From: JBBSAT01 sp046351235
GTDB taxonomy: Bacteria > Myxococcota_A > Polyangia > Polyangiales > Sandaracinaceae
Direction of reading: 5' to 3'
Length of the DNA stretch: 64,000 nt
Assembly (NCBI GenBank): GCA_046351235.1
Contig: JAXLYV010000001.1
Location: forward strand, 1,922,001-1,986,000
Position 1 is the stretch's first letter, and every line of letters starts with the position of its first letter. Below are positions 28,301-36,435 of the stretch, one piece after another. The notes under the pieces are model-generated. The model saw nothing but the letters and a program-made list of their open reading frames with translations. It searched no databases and was not told the origin of the DNA. The position numbers were made by a program, and so were the translations under genes.

Positions 28301-28666
28301 GACTTCGGCATGGTGCGCGCGATGCGCGTCGCGACCGACGCCGGTGGCAAGTTCGTCGCCGGCACGCCCGGCTACATCGCGCCCGAGCAGGTGCTCGATC
28401 CCGTCGAGCTCGACGGTCGCGCCGACGTCTACGCGCTCGCCGGCACCATCTACAACGTGACGACCGGCCGCACGTTCTTCGACGACCTCGAGAGCCCGCG
28501 CGACCGGATCATCGCGCACATGAACCGCGATCCCTTCGAAGATCCGGCGCGCATCGCGACCTATCCGGCCGCGCTCGTGAAGCTGATGCGCGCCGCGACC
28601 GCGCGCGATCCCAAGGATCGGCCCACGCCGATGGAGTTCGGCCGCGCGTTCGCCGGCACGATCTGA
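25346..28666 (+). CDS. Large Ser/Thr protein kinase with helical HEAT-like N-terminus
   Basis: The 1106-residue protein has about 800 residues of alpha-helical, HEAT-like repeats with no TM segment. A Pro-rich hinge (about 800-812) leads to a C-terminal Hanks-type kinase: glycine loop LGEGGIGSVWL (826-836), Lys849, HRD at 946-948 (VHRDIKPAN), DFG at 986-988 and GYIAPEQ. The catalytic residues are intact. About 20 extra residues sit between HRD and DFG. Bacterial kinases usually place the kinase first, so this is inverted. It should be a cytosolic kinase with the repeats as sensor or scaffold. Confidence 0.9.
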   Translation: MLPPQVTDALATLATALESSPALAHGLHTRWRSGGYESSVDLPSEVLGAADVLDRALPTLTRSQNGVNDLGQLFGTVTGDVVFVWCTANAARRDARLARLLATAATVEGVAENVEHVARDRIVEGPLLDSLACAPLLGTGDRFGLPENATAAARMEILLWEAGASALAVPELGPWIWGSEQTFDAVIAGPAHGSLRGRVLAARCLEISVRGIPPTADPELLGRTLQILQPLLLHPEPLVWVHAARALGRLTGIMEQLEATIMDWALGENPLLRQRATTAFASLPGERIKAYQPQLLSIVTSPDSDAGTLAAVAAATPYLFFEKRDLWDRLAQRVFEGDGGAITARALARGLGTLWRRGTQQNAIEGPLRQLREMSRRTRTDSLAEMRRWIEVMAVTDPIDAAERDPLDLELGLENLVRLAAQYDDEEADARAARFAESISPTFLEARRLSLGSGSLRHRAAAMNAFEGVARSLALRLWGPQLATRPEGDPIGEPDLQETWKLVARTPEELLDVARERRQAEGGEEDPETNVAIEMLALRLGGYALDALGEDSDLGPGRGAAAHDTCLWLRKLDGLADGTRELPSNVKTSLSALFWRLVDTTRGTALGEVDDVRWLGPFAAWWALVIDRPTMLLQIATALPMIADGALETCCALAETIRMAVGSGSEDGAWGAQCADALKELHAEDTELAQALAGFAAGLGRFGAAAGPKPNLEAMCLDLVLSAERLHGALADPVKALHPATAESADDSLGRAASENAPRVAGLLARAIRTRELSMLDVWFASLGPVTSALVEGAVRGAVKRSPPPPPAPKKKEPKIIEGYELLKPLGEGGIGSVWLVRKPGADRMFVLKIPKADALANASDTEREGILTSFVEEAKALAGLYHPNVANIIDRGIATNVPFLVLELLIGADLKQYAGAKLMSLFELRQVVLDTCAGLAALHNAGLVHRDIKPANLWLRLPLAGGEKFEPDKHRDPARTNPLATVVIDFGMVRAMRVATDAGGKFVAGTPGYIAPEQVLDPVELDGRADVYALAGTIYNVTTGRTFFDDLESPRDRIIAHMNRDPFEDPARIATYPAALVKLMRAATARDPKDRPTPMEFGRAFAGTI

Positions 28667-28717
28667 GGGCGTCCGTCCCGAGGGTCGAGGGCACCGAGCC
28701 CACGTGACCGCGCCTCG

Positions 28718-29878
28718 TCAGCGCAGGATCGGCGGCGCGCAGACGCTGTTGGCGCAGCGGCCGGAGACGCACTGCGCGGACGAGTCGCAGCTCGCGCCGA
28801 TCGGGCGCTGGTTCAAGCAGAAGTCGAGCGATCCCGTGGGCGAGCGCAGTGGCGCGCAGTAGACGTCGCGGCGCAGCGCGGGATCGTCGACGCCCGGCAC
28901 GAAGCACTCGGCGTCGTCGCCGCACGGGCGCGTGCACACGCCGCCGGTCTCGTTGAGGCAGCCGATCTCGTCGTTGCAGGGCATCGCCTCGTTGCAGGGC
29001 GCGCCGACGGCCCCGTGCGGCGCGCAGATGCCGGCCGCATCGCACTCGAAGTCGAGGCCGCCGAAGCCGGGCACCGAGTAGCCGTCGAGCGCGTCGCAGC
29101 CGCCCAACGCGACCGGCAGATCGGCGCACGAGTACGTGCACGTCGAGAGGCCCGAGGCCGTGACGAGGCAGCGCCCCGCGAAGCACTCCGAGTCGTCGCG
29201 GCACGGAAGGCCCACGAGGCCGTAGAGGCACGCGCTGCGACCGGCGGCGCCGAGCACGGCGCCGAGGCCCTTCACGCACGCCATCCCGGGCGGGCAGCGG
29301 TCGTCGGCCTGATCACAGCTCGGGATGCAGATGCCCCCGTTGGCGAAGTAGCCCTCCGGGCAGCGATCGGCCGACTCGCCCTGCGGCGTCGCGATGCAGA
29401 ACGAGCGATCCGCCGAGAACGTGGACGATCCATCGCTCGCCGGGAGCCGGAACACCTCGTTGGCGCAGTCGAACGAAGGCTCGCCGCAGTCGGTCGAGAC
29501 CGTGCAGCCCGCCGCCGGCATGCAGAGGCCCTCGCCGGTGAGGCCGTTGCGGCGCACGCAGGTCAGGCTCGCCGGGCACCGGCGATCCAGCGCGCCGTCG
29601 CTCGCGATGGCGCACGTGTCCCAGCACGTGCCGTCGGATCGGCAGAAGCCCCCGGGGCAGCTCGTGTCGGGGTGCGCGGGATCGCAAGCCGGGCGACACG
29701 TGTCGCTGCCGAGCACGCCGAGATCCGCACAGACCCACCCATCGATGCAGTCGTCGTCGTGCGCGCACGACCAGGCGCGACCCTCGACATCGGCCGCGCG
29801 GGGCACGCACGCGACGGCGAGCACCGCGAGCACGCACGGAGCGAGCGACGAGCGGAACGAGCTGCGTGTGGTGCCCAC
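28718..29878 (-). CDS. Cys-rich secreted lipoprotein
   Basis: The 386-residue protein has a lipoprotein signal (lipobox LAVLAVAC, Cys about 22) and more than 30 cysteines in short modules such as 'CAHDDDCIDGWVCAD', 'CPGGFCRSDGTCWDTC', and 'CRDDSECFAGRC'. These are EGF-like/dickkopf-like spacings common in myxobacterial surface proteins. GTG 29878 starts one base after the stop of the PEGA protein, so they form an operon. Function unknown; disulfide-rich binding or adhesive role is plausible. Confidence 0.82.
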   Translation of the reverse strand: MGTTRSSFRSSLAPCVLAVLAVACVPRAADVEGRAWSCAHDDDCIDGWVCADLGVLGSDTCRPACDPAHPDTSCPGGFCRSDGTCWDTCAIASDGALDRRCPASLTCVRRNGLTGEGLCMPAAGCTVSTDCGEPSFDCANEVFRLPASDGSSTFSADRSFCIATPQGESADRCPEGYFANGGICIPSCDQADDRCPPGMACVKGLGAVLGAAGRSACLYGLVGLPCRDDSECFAGRCLVTASGLSTCTYSCADLPVALGGCDALDGYSVPGFGGLDFECDAAGICAPHGAVGAPCNEAMPCNDEIGCLNETGGVCTRPCGDDAECFVPGVDDPALRRDVYCAPLRSPTGSLDFCLNQRPIGASCDSSAQCVSGRCANSVCAPPILR

Positions 29879-29879
29879 G

Positions 29880-31085
29880 CTAGAAGGCTCCCGACGCCGT
29901 GAACAGGCCGCCGCCCGAGAGCGGCACGAGCGCGATCGCGGGCGCCTCGTCTGCGCCCTCGTCGAGCGCCGCGAGCACGAGCGGCACGAGGGCGCCGATG
30001 CCGCTCGCGGCCGCGATCGCGAAGCAGACGTCCGCCGCGATGGCCTCGCTCGCGCGGGCGGCGAAGTACGCCTGCACCGCGCGCATCGTCGCTTCCCCCG
30101 GCGGATCGCCCGACGACGAGACCCCGAGCCCGATCCCGGCCGCGAGCGCGGCGAAGGCCACGCCGCCGAGCACCCACGTGAGCGCGGGCACCTCGAAGGA
30201 GTGGTGCGGGAGCACGACGAGCTCGGCCTCGAGCGCGAACGTCGTGTCGGGCTCGATGTCGATCGTGCGCCGGAACCCGGCATGGCCGTGCGCGGTGACG
30301 AGCACTTCGTGCCGACCGGGCGGCAAGAGGTCGCGCCGCACGGGCGCGCCGCCCTCGATGGTCCCGACGAGCGCGCCGTCGAGCCAGACCTCGGCGCCCT
30401 CGACGCTCGCACGCACGACGAGCCGCCCCGGCGAGACGGCCTCCTCGTAGAGGTCGTCGATGGACTGGGGCAGCGAGCGTACGACGGCGGCGAGATCGCC
30501 GGTGACCTCCCGGAACACGCGCCCCCGCGTGACCCCGGTGCGCACGTCGATGCGGCTGAGCGCGAAGGCCCACGTCTCGCCTCGGTGACCGATCGTGCCG
30601 GCGACGACCTCGCGCACGCCGAGCGCGACGCCCAAGCGACCGAGGCAGGTGATCGACTCGAGGCACTCGGCGGTGCTCGCGTCGCCCTGCCCGAGCTGCG
30701 CCTGGAACTCTTCTTTGCCGACGATCCGCGTCGGGCCGCGCGCCGCCACGGCCGCGATGAGCAGCTCGTTCAGCGCGTCGGCCACGTCGGGATCGACGCC
30801 GGACGACGGAAGGAGGAGCACCGCGACCGGATCGAGCGGCGGCGCGAGCGAGCTCGAGGGCAGCGGCGTCGAGGGCGAGGCGGTGGCCTCGTCGCGCAGC
30901 TCGGGCGGAAGGGCGACCTCGGCGCTCGGCTCCGCGGCGGGCTCCGGCGCCGCGACCTCCGGCCCCGGCGCAGCGTCGGTCTCGGGCGGCGGCGCGATCT
31001 CTGGCGCTTGCGCGCGCACGATCCCCACGCTCGCGGGAGCGAGCAAGAGAGCCATCGCGAGCCATCCGGCGAGCGCACGCCGCAT
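29880..31085 (-). CDS. PEGA-domain membrane protein
   Basis: The protein of about 401 residues has a signal peptide (ending VRAQ), a Pro/Glu-rich linker, and an N-terminal domain resembling a TolB/CsgG-like nucleotide or peptide binder ('VAVLLLPSSGVDPDVADAL'). A PEGA domain follows (about 220-300: 'GRLVVRASVEGAEVWLDGAL', RRDLLPPGRHEVLV), then two TM helices near the C-terminus. PEGA domains are periplasmic beta folds thought to bind surface structures. ATG 31085 lies 7 bases after TACCAT; ATG 31094 is also possible. It is divergent from the sensor kinase at 31141. Confidence 0.82.
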   Translation of the reverse strand: MRRALAGWLAMALLLAPASVGIVRAQAPEIAPPPETDAAPGPEVAAPEPAAEPSAEVALPPELRDEATASPSTPLPSSSLAPPLDPVAVLLLPSSGVDPDVADALNELLIAAVAARGPTRIVGKEEFQAQLGQGDASTAECLESITCLGRLGVALGVREVVAGTIGHRGETWAFALSRIDVRTGVTRGRVFREVTGDLAAVVRSLPQSIDDLYEEAVSPGRLVVRASVEGAEVWLDGALVGTIEGGAPVRRDLLPPGRHEVLVTAHGHAGFRRTIDIEPDTTFALEAELVVLPHHSFEVPALTWVLGGVAFAALAAGIGLGVSSSGDPPGEATMRAVQAYFAARASEAIAADVCFAIAAASGIGALVPLVLAALDEGADEAPAIALVPLSGGGLFTASGAF

Positions 31086-31092
31086 CCGCCGC

Positions 31093-31098
31093 ATGGTA
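31093..31098 (-). promoter_or_regulatory. -10 element TACCAT before the PEGA gene
   Basis: TACCAT on the minus strand ends 7 bases before ATG 31085. If used, it excludes the ATG at 31094, which lies inside the hexamer. Confidence 0.4.
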
Positions 31099-31140
31099 CG
31101 CGTGCTCTCCGGCCATCTGCTACCCTGGAAGGAGCCGAAC

Positions 31141-33168
31141 GTGGTGGGCTCCCCCGAGATCATGGTCGTGGACGGCGCGCGCGAGCGCCGCGCGGCGGTG
31201 GTCTCCGCGCTGCACCCCGAAGGCCGGCCCGCCGAGCTCGTGCTCGAAGCGCCCTCCCTCGACGCCGCGCTCGCACATCTCGCCAGTGCGGATGCGAGCG
31301 TGGTGCTGGTCGCCGTGGGCGACGCCGGGCCCGAGGGCGTCGAGGCCGTGCGCGCGCTGCGCGCGGCGATGCGCGATCGGAGCGCCACGCTGCTCGCCAT
31401 CGTGGACGGCGCCGCGCCGATCGCCTCGCTCTTCGAGGCGGGTGCCGACGACATCGTCCGCTGGCCCTGCGAGGCCGACGAGCTGCGCTACCGGACGCGC
31501 GCGCACGCCCGCGTGACCGAGACCATCGGCGAGCTCGCCGACAAGGAGCGCGACGCGAAGGCGATGCTCGAGCTGACGCAGACGCTCAGCTCGTCGCTCG
31601 ACTTCAGCGACATCCTCTACACCGTCGTCAAGCGCATCGCCGAGGTCGTCAACGTCGATCGCGTGAGCATCGTGCTCGCGCCCGAGGACGCGCCGCTCGC
31701 CTTCGGCTACGTCGTCGCGGCGAGCGACAACCAGGGCATCACGAACCTCCGCATCGAGCTCGAGAAGTATCCCGAGATCGTCGAGGTCCTGCGCACGCGC
31801 GCGTCGCTGACGATCCGCGACGCCAAGACGCATCCCGTGCTCGAGGGCGTCCGCCAGAGCGTGCCGCAGGACGGGATCGGCGCGCTCACGCTGCTGCCCA
31901 TCATGTTCCAGGAAGAGGCGATGGGGGTGCTCTTCCTCCGCGCCTCGCCGTCGCGCGGTGCGCTGCGCGCGAGAGAGATCGAGTTCTGCCAGATCGCCGC
32001 CAACGCCACGGCCGTGGCGCTGCGCAACGCGCGCGTGATGCAGACGCTGCGCGATCAGACGCAACAGGTGAGCTTCGCGCGCTTCGAGGCCGAGCGTCGC
32101 CTGCGCGCGCTCAAGCGCTACGCGAACCTCTTCATGTCCGCCGCCGACGGCCTCGTCGCCGTCGACCAGAACGGGCAGCTCTTGTTCGCGAACCCACGCG
32201 CCTTCGAGATCGCCGGCGTCACCGAGTCCGACGTGCGCGGGCGCGCCCTGCTCGGCCTGGTGTCGCGCGACGATCGCGCACGCATGCTGCGGATCTGGCG
32301 GGGCGTCCGGCGCACGGGGAGCTATCCGCGCGACGTCGATCTGCGCGTGATCCTCCCGAGCGGCCCGCGCACCCTGAACTGCTCGTTCTCGTCGCTGCTC
32401 GAGGGCGACGGCGCGGTGCTCTTCTCGTTCCGCGACGTCACCAAGGATCGCGAGACGGCCACCGAGCTCGCGAACACGAAGGAGTTCCTCGAGTCGCTCA
32501 TCGACGCCAGCGTCGACGCCATCATCGCCGCCGACATGCGCGGCCGCATCCTGCTGTTCAACACCGGCGCCGAGCACATCTACGGATGGTCGCAGGACGA
32601 GGTCATCGGGAAGATGAACGCCCGCGACCTCTACCCGCCCGGCGGCGCGCGCGACGTGATGCGCATGCTGCGCGCTCCGGCGCACGGCGGCCCGGGGCGG
32701 CTCGAGCCGATCCGCTTCGATGCGATCGATCGGCACGGGCGCCGCATCCCGATCACGCTCTCGGCGGCGATGATCTTCGACGAGCTGGGGAAGCCCTACG
32801 CCACGGTCGGCATCTTCACCGATCTGCGCGACAAGCTCCGCGTCGAAGAGCGCTTGCAGCAAGCGCAGGAGAAGCTCGCGATGACCGAGAAGCAGGCGCT
32901 GATCGCCGAGCTCGCCGGCACCGCCGCGCACGAGCTGAACCAGCCGCTCACGAGCGTGATGGGCTACGCCGAGCTGCTCGGGCGCAAGACCGCGGCCGGC
33001 ACGCCCGAGCACCACGCGGCGAGCGTGATCATGAAGGAGGCCGAGCGGATGGCCGACATCGTCCGCAAGATCGGCAAGATCACGAAGTACGAGACCAAGA
33101 GCTACGTCGGCACGCAGAAGATCCTCGATCTCGATCGAGCGGCTGGAGAGGACAAGACGACGCCGTGA
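31141..33168 (+). CDS. Receiver/GAF/PAS sensor with HisKA domain but no ATPase domain
   Basis: The 675-residue protein has a divergent receiver-like domain (about 5-125), a GAF domain (about 145-300), two PAS domains (about 325-445 and 455-575) and a HisKA segment with phospho-acceptor His597 in AAHELNQPLTS. Only 78 residues follow, ending 'KITKYETKSYVGTQ' plus a short tail, so there is no room for the HATPase_c domain. GTG 31141 is favoured by GGAAGGAG six bases upstream; ATG 31093 is in frame. The stop overlaps the next kinase's GTG as GTGA. It is likely phosphorylated in trans. Confidence 0.88.
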   Translation: MVGSPEIMVVDGARERRAAVVSALHPEGRPAELVLEAPSLDAALAHLASADASVVLVAVGDAGPEGVEAVRALRAAMRDRSATLLAIVDGAAPIASLFEAGADDIVRWPCEADELRYRTRAHARVTETIGELADKERDAKAMLELTQTLSSSLDFSDILYTVVKRIAEVVNVDRVSIVLAPEDAPLAFGYVVAASDNQGITNLRIELEKYPEIVEVLRTRASLTIRDAKTHPVLEGVRQSVPQDGIGALTLLPIMFQEEAMGVLFLRASPSRGALRAREIEFCQIAANATAVALRNARVMQTLRDQTQQVSFARFEAERRLRALKRYANLFMSAADGLVAVDQNGQLLFANPRAFEIAGVTESDVRGRALLGLVSRDDRARMLRIWRGVRRTGSYPRDVDLRVILPSGPRTLNCSFSSLLEGDGAVLFSFRDVTKDRETATELANTKEFLESLIDASVDAIIAADMRGRILLFNTGAEHIYGWSQDEVIGKMNARDLYPPGGARDVMRMLRAPAHGGPGRLEPIRFDAIDRHGRRIPITLSAAMIFDELGKPYATVGIFTDLRDKLRVEERLQQAQEKLAMTEKQALIAELAGTAAHELNQPLTSVMGYAELLGRKTAAGTPEHHAASVIMKEAERMADIVRKIGKITKYETKSYVGTQKILDLDRAAGEDKTTP

Positions 33169-34973
33169 GAGACCGTTCCGGCACCGACAAGAGGCCCGTG
33201 CTCCCGCCCGATCCGGGCGGCGCGCCGCGCGAGCACGCGCTCGAGTCCTTCGACACGGGGACGCCGCGCAGCGACGTCTGGCCGGCGCCCGCGCGAACCT
33301 CGATCGAGCCGCCGCCGATCGCCTCGCGACCCTCGATCGAGCCGCCGCCGCTCGCTTCGCCCGGGCGCTCGTTCTCGCTCGAGCGCGCGCTCTGGGCGAT
33401 CGCATCGCTCTCGCACGCCGAGCGCGGGCGCGAGAGCGACGAGGGCCTGGTGCGGGCCTTCGTCGATGCGCTCGCGCTCGTGGCGCCCGACGCGTTGGTC
33501 TTCGCGCGCCTGCTCGAGCCCACGCAGGGCGAAGGCGGCTCGACGCTCGGCTTCGCCTACGCGAACGGCAAGCTCATCGAGTCGCGCCGCGAGGTCCTCG
33601 AGCTGAGCGAGAGCGGCGCCGCGAGCTTCGGCGTGACCGAGGAGTCCGCGCGCGCCGCGGGCGTGAAGCTGGTGCGCGTCCAGGGCGCCTACTTCCTCTC
33701 GGGCGAGGGCACGGCCGCCTCGCCCCTCGTGGACGTGCCGCTCGTCGACGCCGGAACGCTCGTCGGCATCGTCTCGATCGAGGAAGCGCATCCGGGATCG
33801 GCCCGTGGCAGCAAGACGATCGCCGCGACGCTCGCCGCGCTCCTCGGCGCCACGCTGCGGAACGCGCGCCTCGAGCGAGCCGCGCTCTTCTTCCGCGACT
33901 ACCTCGCGCAGACGCTCGAGCACGCGAGCGCGCCCATCTTCGTGCTCGATCGCTCCCGCACGATCCGATCGGCCAACCGCGCGGCGCTCTCGCTCTTGCG
34001 CGCGCCGAAGAGCGACGTGCTCGGCAAGGACTTCCTCTCGATGCTCGGCGACGGGCAGCGGGACGTGGCCTTCGCCGCGCTGGCGCAGGCGTTCGCCGGC
34101 CGCGCGACGAACGCGCTCGAGCTCGACGTGCTGCGTCTCGAGGGCGATCACGCGCGCGTCGCGTGGAACGTGGCCCCGATCTACGATCCCGAGGGCGACG
34201 CGAGCGCGGCCGTCGTGATCGGCCGCGATCTGACCGAGGTGCACCACCTCGAAGAGCAGATTCTCCACACCGACAAGCTCGCGACGCTCGGTCAGCTCGC
34301 CGCCGGCATCGTCCACGAGCTGAACAACCCGCTCACGAGCATCACGGTGTACGGCGAGTACCTGCACGCCAAGGCCGCGCGCTCGGGCGCCGAGCCGGGC
34401 GACGTCGAGAAGCTGCGGCGCATCGTCGAGAGCGCGAGCCGGATGTCGCGCTTCACGCGCGACCTCGTCACGTACGCGCGCCCCTCGAACGAGGAAGAGA
34501 CCGCGCTCTCCATCCGCGAGGTGGCGCTCGAGGGGATCCGCTTCTGCGAGCACCTGATGAGCGAGTGCAACGTCACGCTCACGACCGACTTCGACGCCGA
34601 TCTCACGCCGATCTCGGGCGTGCGCGGGCAGCTCCACCAGGTCTTCGTGAACCTCGTCACGAACGCATCGCACGCGCTCGCGCCGCGCGGCGGCGGGCAC
34701 GTCCACGTCGAGGCCCATCGCGCGACCTCGCCGCGCGGCGAGGACGAGATCGTGGTGCTCGTGCGCGACGACGGCCCCGGCATCCCCGCCGAGCACCTCA
34801 CGCGCATCTTCGATCCCTTCTTCAGCACGAAGGCCGAGGGAGTCGGGACCGGCCTCGGGCTCTCGATCGTACGGAAGATCGTGAAGGCGCACCGCGGATC
34901 GATCGACGTCACGACGCGCCACGGCGAGAGCCAGTCCGGCACGACCTTCGAGCTGCGCTTCCCGTCGATCTGA
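33165..34973 (+). CDS. Soluble GAF/PAS sensor histidine kinase
   Basis: The 602-residue protein has a Pro-rich N-terminus with paired SIEPPP repeats, a GAF-like domain (about 70-240), a PAS domain (about 250-365), HisKA with His384 in GIVHELNNPLTS, and a full HATPase_c domain (VFVNLVTNASHAL N box, DDGPGIP, FFSTKAEGVGTGLGLS). No TM segment is seen, so it acts in the cytosol. It starts at a GTG within the upstream gene's stop. The complete ATPase suggests it supplies phosphorylation for both proteins. No response regulator lies next to it. Confidence 0.9.
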   Translation: MRDRSGTDKRPVLPPDPGGAPREHALESFDTGTPRSDVWPAPARTSIEPPPIASRPSIEPPPLASPGRSFSLERALWAIASLSHAERGRESDEGLVRAFVDALALVAPDALVFARLLEPTQGEGGSTLGFAYANGKLIESRREVLELSESGAASFGVTEESARAAGVKLVRVQGAYFLSGEGTAASPLVDVPLVDAGTLVGIVSIEEAHPGSARGSKTIAATLAALLGATLRNARLERAALFFRDYLAQTLEHASAPIFVLDRSRTIRSANRAALSLLRAPKSDVLGKDFLSMLGDGQRDVAFAALAQAFAGRATNALELDVLRLEGDHARVAWNVAPIYDPEGDASAAVVIGRDLTEVHHLEEQILHTDKLATLGQLAAGIVHELNNPLTSITVYGEYLHAKAARSGAEPGDVEKLRRIVESASRMSRFTRDLVTYARPSNEEETALSIREVALEGIRFCEHLMSECNVTLTTDFDADLTPISGVRGQLHQVFVNLVTNASHALAPRGGGHVHVEAHRATSPRGEDEIVVLVRDDGPGIPAEHLTRIFDPFFSTKAEGVGTGLGLSIVRKIVKAHRGSIDVTTRHGESQSGTTFELRFPSI

Positions 34974-34987
34974 GGGGCTTTCCCGCG

Positions 34988-35192
34988 CCCGTCCGCGCCC
35001 TTCGGGCCGAGCACTCGTCGCCGACCATCGGCTCGACCGCTACGGGCGCTCCCGTCCGCGGGCTACGCCCGCTCCCGTCCGCGCCCTTCGGGCCGAGCAC
35101 TCGTCGCCCACCATCGGCTCGACCGCTGCGGGCGCTCCCGTCCGCGGGCTGCGCCCGCTCCCGTCCGCGCCCTTCGGGCCGAGCACTCGTCG
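34988..35192. repeat. 86-bp tandem repeat, 2.4 copies, between kinase and hypothetical gene
   Basis: Units start at 34988, 35074 and 35160 (the last is 33 bases). They differ at only a few bases. Each has the core GTCCGCGCCCTTCGGGCCGA and self-complementary GGGC/GCCC stretches able to form hairpins. The 226-base spacer 34974-35199 lies between convergent genes and contains no other feature. A degenerate core copy occurs at about 4797-4826. Confidence 0.9.
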
Positions 35193-35199
35193 CTGACGA

Positions 35200-36435
35200 C
35201 TACGACGCGGGCTCGCCGCCGTCGTCGCGATCGAGCGTGCCCCACGTCTCGAGGGCCCACGTGCGATCGGCGTCCTCGGGCAGCACGATCGTGCCGAGCG
35301 CGACGTGCGGGCCGCAGGCCGCGTGCGCGCGCATCACGACGACGCGCTTTCCGTCCTCTTCTTCGGTCGCGAAGCGCGCGTGCCCGAGGATCGGGCCGCG
35401 CTCCATGCGGAGCAGGTCGCCATCGCCGGCGATCTCCGGCAAGCCGGCGAGCACCACCTCCGTATCGCGGGTGCCCTCCGCCGTCAGCGAGCTCATCCAC
35501 ACCGTGCGGGTGCGATCCCAGCCGACCCAGGTTCCGCGCTCTTCCCATCGCTCGGCGAGCTCGCCGGGAACGACGAGCGACCAGCCGCCCGAGAGCGACA
35601 CGCGCACGGGGCCCCGTCGATAGCCGATGCGACGCGCGCCGACGCGCTTGCGCGCCGCCTCGGCGAGCACGCCCGCCCGCGTCGCGCGGAGCGAGCTCTC
35701 GCCGAGCAGCTCGTAGATCTCCGCCGCCTCGACCCAGGGCAGCTCCCGCGCGGGATCGAGCCCGTGCGCGCGCTCGATCGCCGTCACGATCCGATCGAGC
35801 AGCGCGCGCTCCCGATCGTCGATCGGCGCGCGCCAGCGCACCTCCGTCCACGCGAGCGCGCGCGCGAGGCCCGCGTGGTAGCCGGCACCGAGCCCCGGCT
35901 CCCACCACGCGAACACGTCGCGGCCCTCGCGGCCCGACTTCGCCACACGCTCGAGCCAGAGGCGATCGCGCGGGCCGAGCGGCGTCGCCACGACGCCGTC
36001 GTGGACGTACTCGATGCCCTCCGGGAGCAAGATGCCGAAGCCCACGGCGCCGCGCCGCGCGAGCTCGAGGATGTCCGTCGCAGTGCGCGCGAGCCACGCG
36101 TCGAGCTCGGCCTCCACGGCCTCTCGATCGAAGGGCGCGCGCCCCTCGACCCACGTGAGGCCCGCGTCTCGGGCTGCGCGATCGGCCAAGCCCACGAGCG
36201 CCTCGTGGTAGCCGGGGCCCGCCGTGCCGGTGTCGGCCTCGAGCACGAGGCGGTCGTGCACGACGCGCACGAGCACCGGCCCGGCCGAGGGATGGAGACC
36301 GATCCGTGCCTCGCCTTCGTCGCGCTCCACCTCGGGCCCGAGCGCTTCTGCTTCGCGGGCGAGCGCCGCGACGAAACGCTCCGCGGCCTCGCTCGGGCTC
36401 GCGAGCGGCGCGCTCTTCCACGACAGGCCGAGCAT
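35200..36435 (-). CDS. Conserved-looking hypothetical protein co-transcribed with fur
   Basis: The 411-residue protein is acidic, cytosolic and has no TM segment or signal. Its sequence is a mix of helices ('DREAVEAELDAWLARTATD') and beta strands ('RRGPVRVSLSGGWSLVVPGEL'), with several Trp-rich stretches (VFAWWEPGLGAGYH). No family recognised. Its ATG overlaps the fur stop by one base (TGATG), so it is likely translated from the fur message. The codon pattern fits a real gene. Function unknown; a Fur-linked role is only inferred from position. Confidence 0.8.
   Translation of the reverse strand: MLGLSWKSAPLASPSEAAERFVAALAREAEALGPEVERDEGEARIGLHPSAGPVLVRVVHDRLVLEADTGTAGPGYHEALVGLADRAARDAGLTWVEGRAPFDREAVEAELDAWLARTATDILELARRGAVGFGILLPEGIEYVHDGVVATPLGPRDRLWLERVAKSGREGRDVFAWWEPGLGAGYHAGLARALAWTEVRWRAPIDDRERALLDRIVTAIERAHGLDPARELPWVEAAEIYELLGESSLRATRAGVLAEAARKRVGARRIGYRRGPVRVSLSGGWSLVVPGELAERWEERGTWVGWDRTRTVWMSSLTAEGTRDTEVVLAGLPEIAGDGDLLRMERGPILGHARFATEEEDGKRVVVMRAHAACGPHVALGTIVLPEDADRTWALETWGTLDRDDGGEPAS

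Noticed and set aside
24272..28519. Long minus-strand extension upstream of the SecD-head-like gene
   Set aside because: Antisense to the kinase gene and the Glu-rich lipoprotein; only the last 158 codons (23795-24271) look coding and start with a lipoprotein signal.
29394..33164. Plus-strand open frame continuous with the second histidine kinase
   Set aside because: Its upstream part runs across the PEGA gene and the first sensor in the wrong frame; the GTGA at 33165 is the natural start.
34988..35192. Possible CRISPR or tRNA-like array
   Set aside because: Units are contiguous 86-bp tandem copies without unique spacers and no cas genes or cloverleaf are present.
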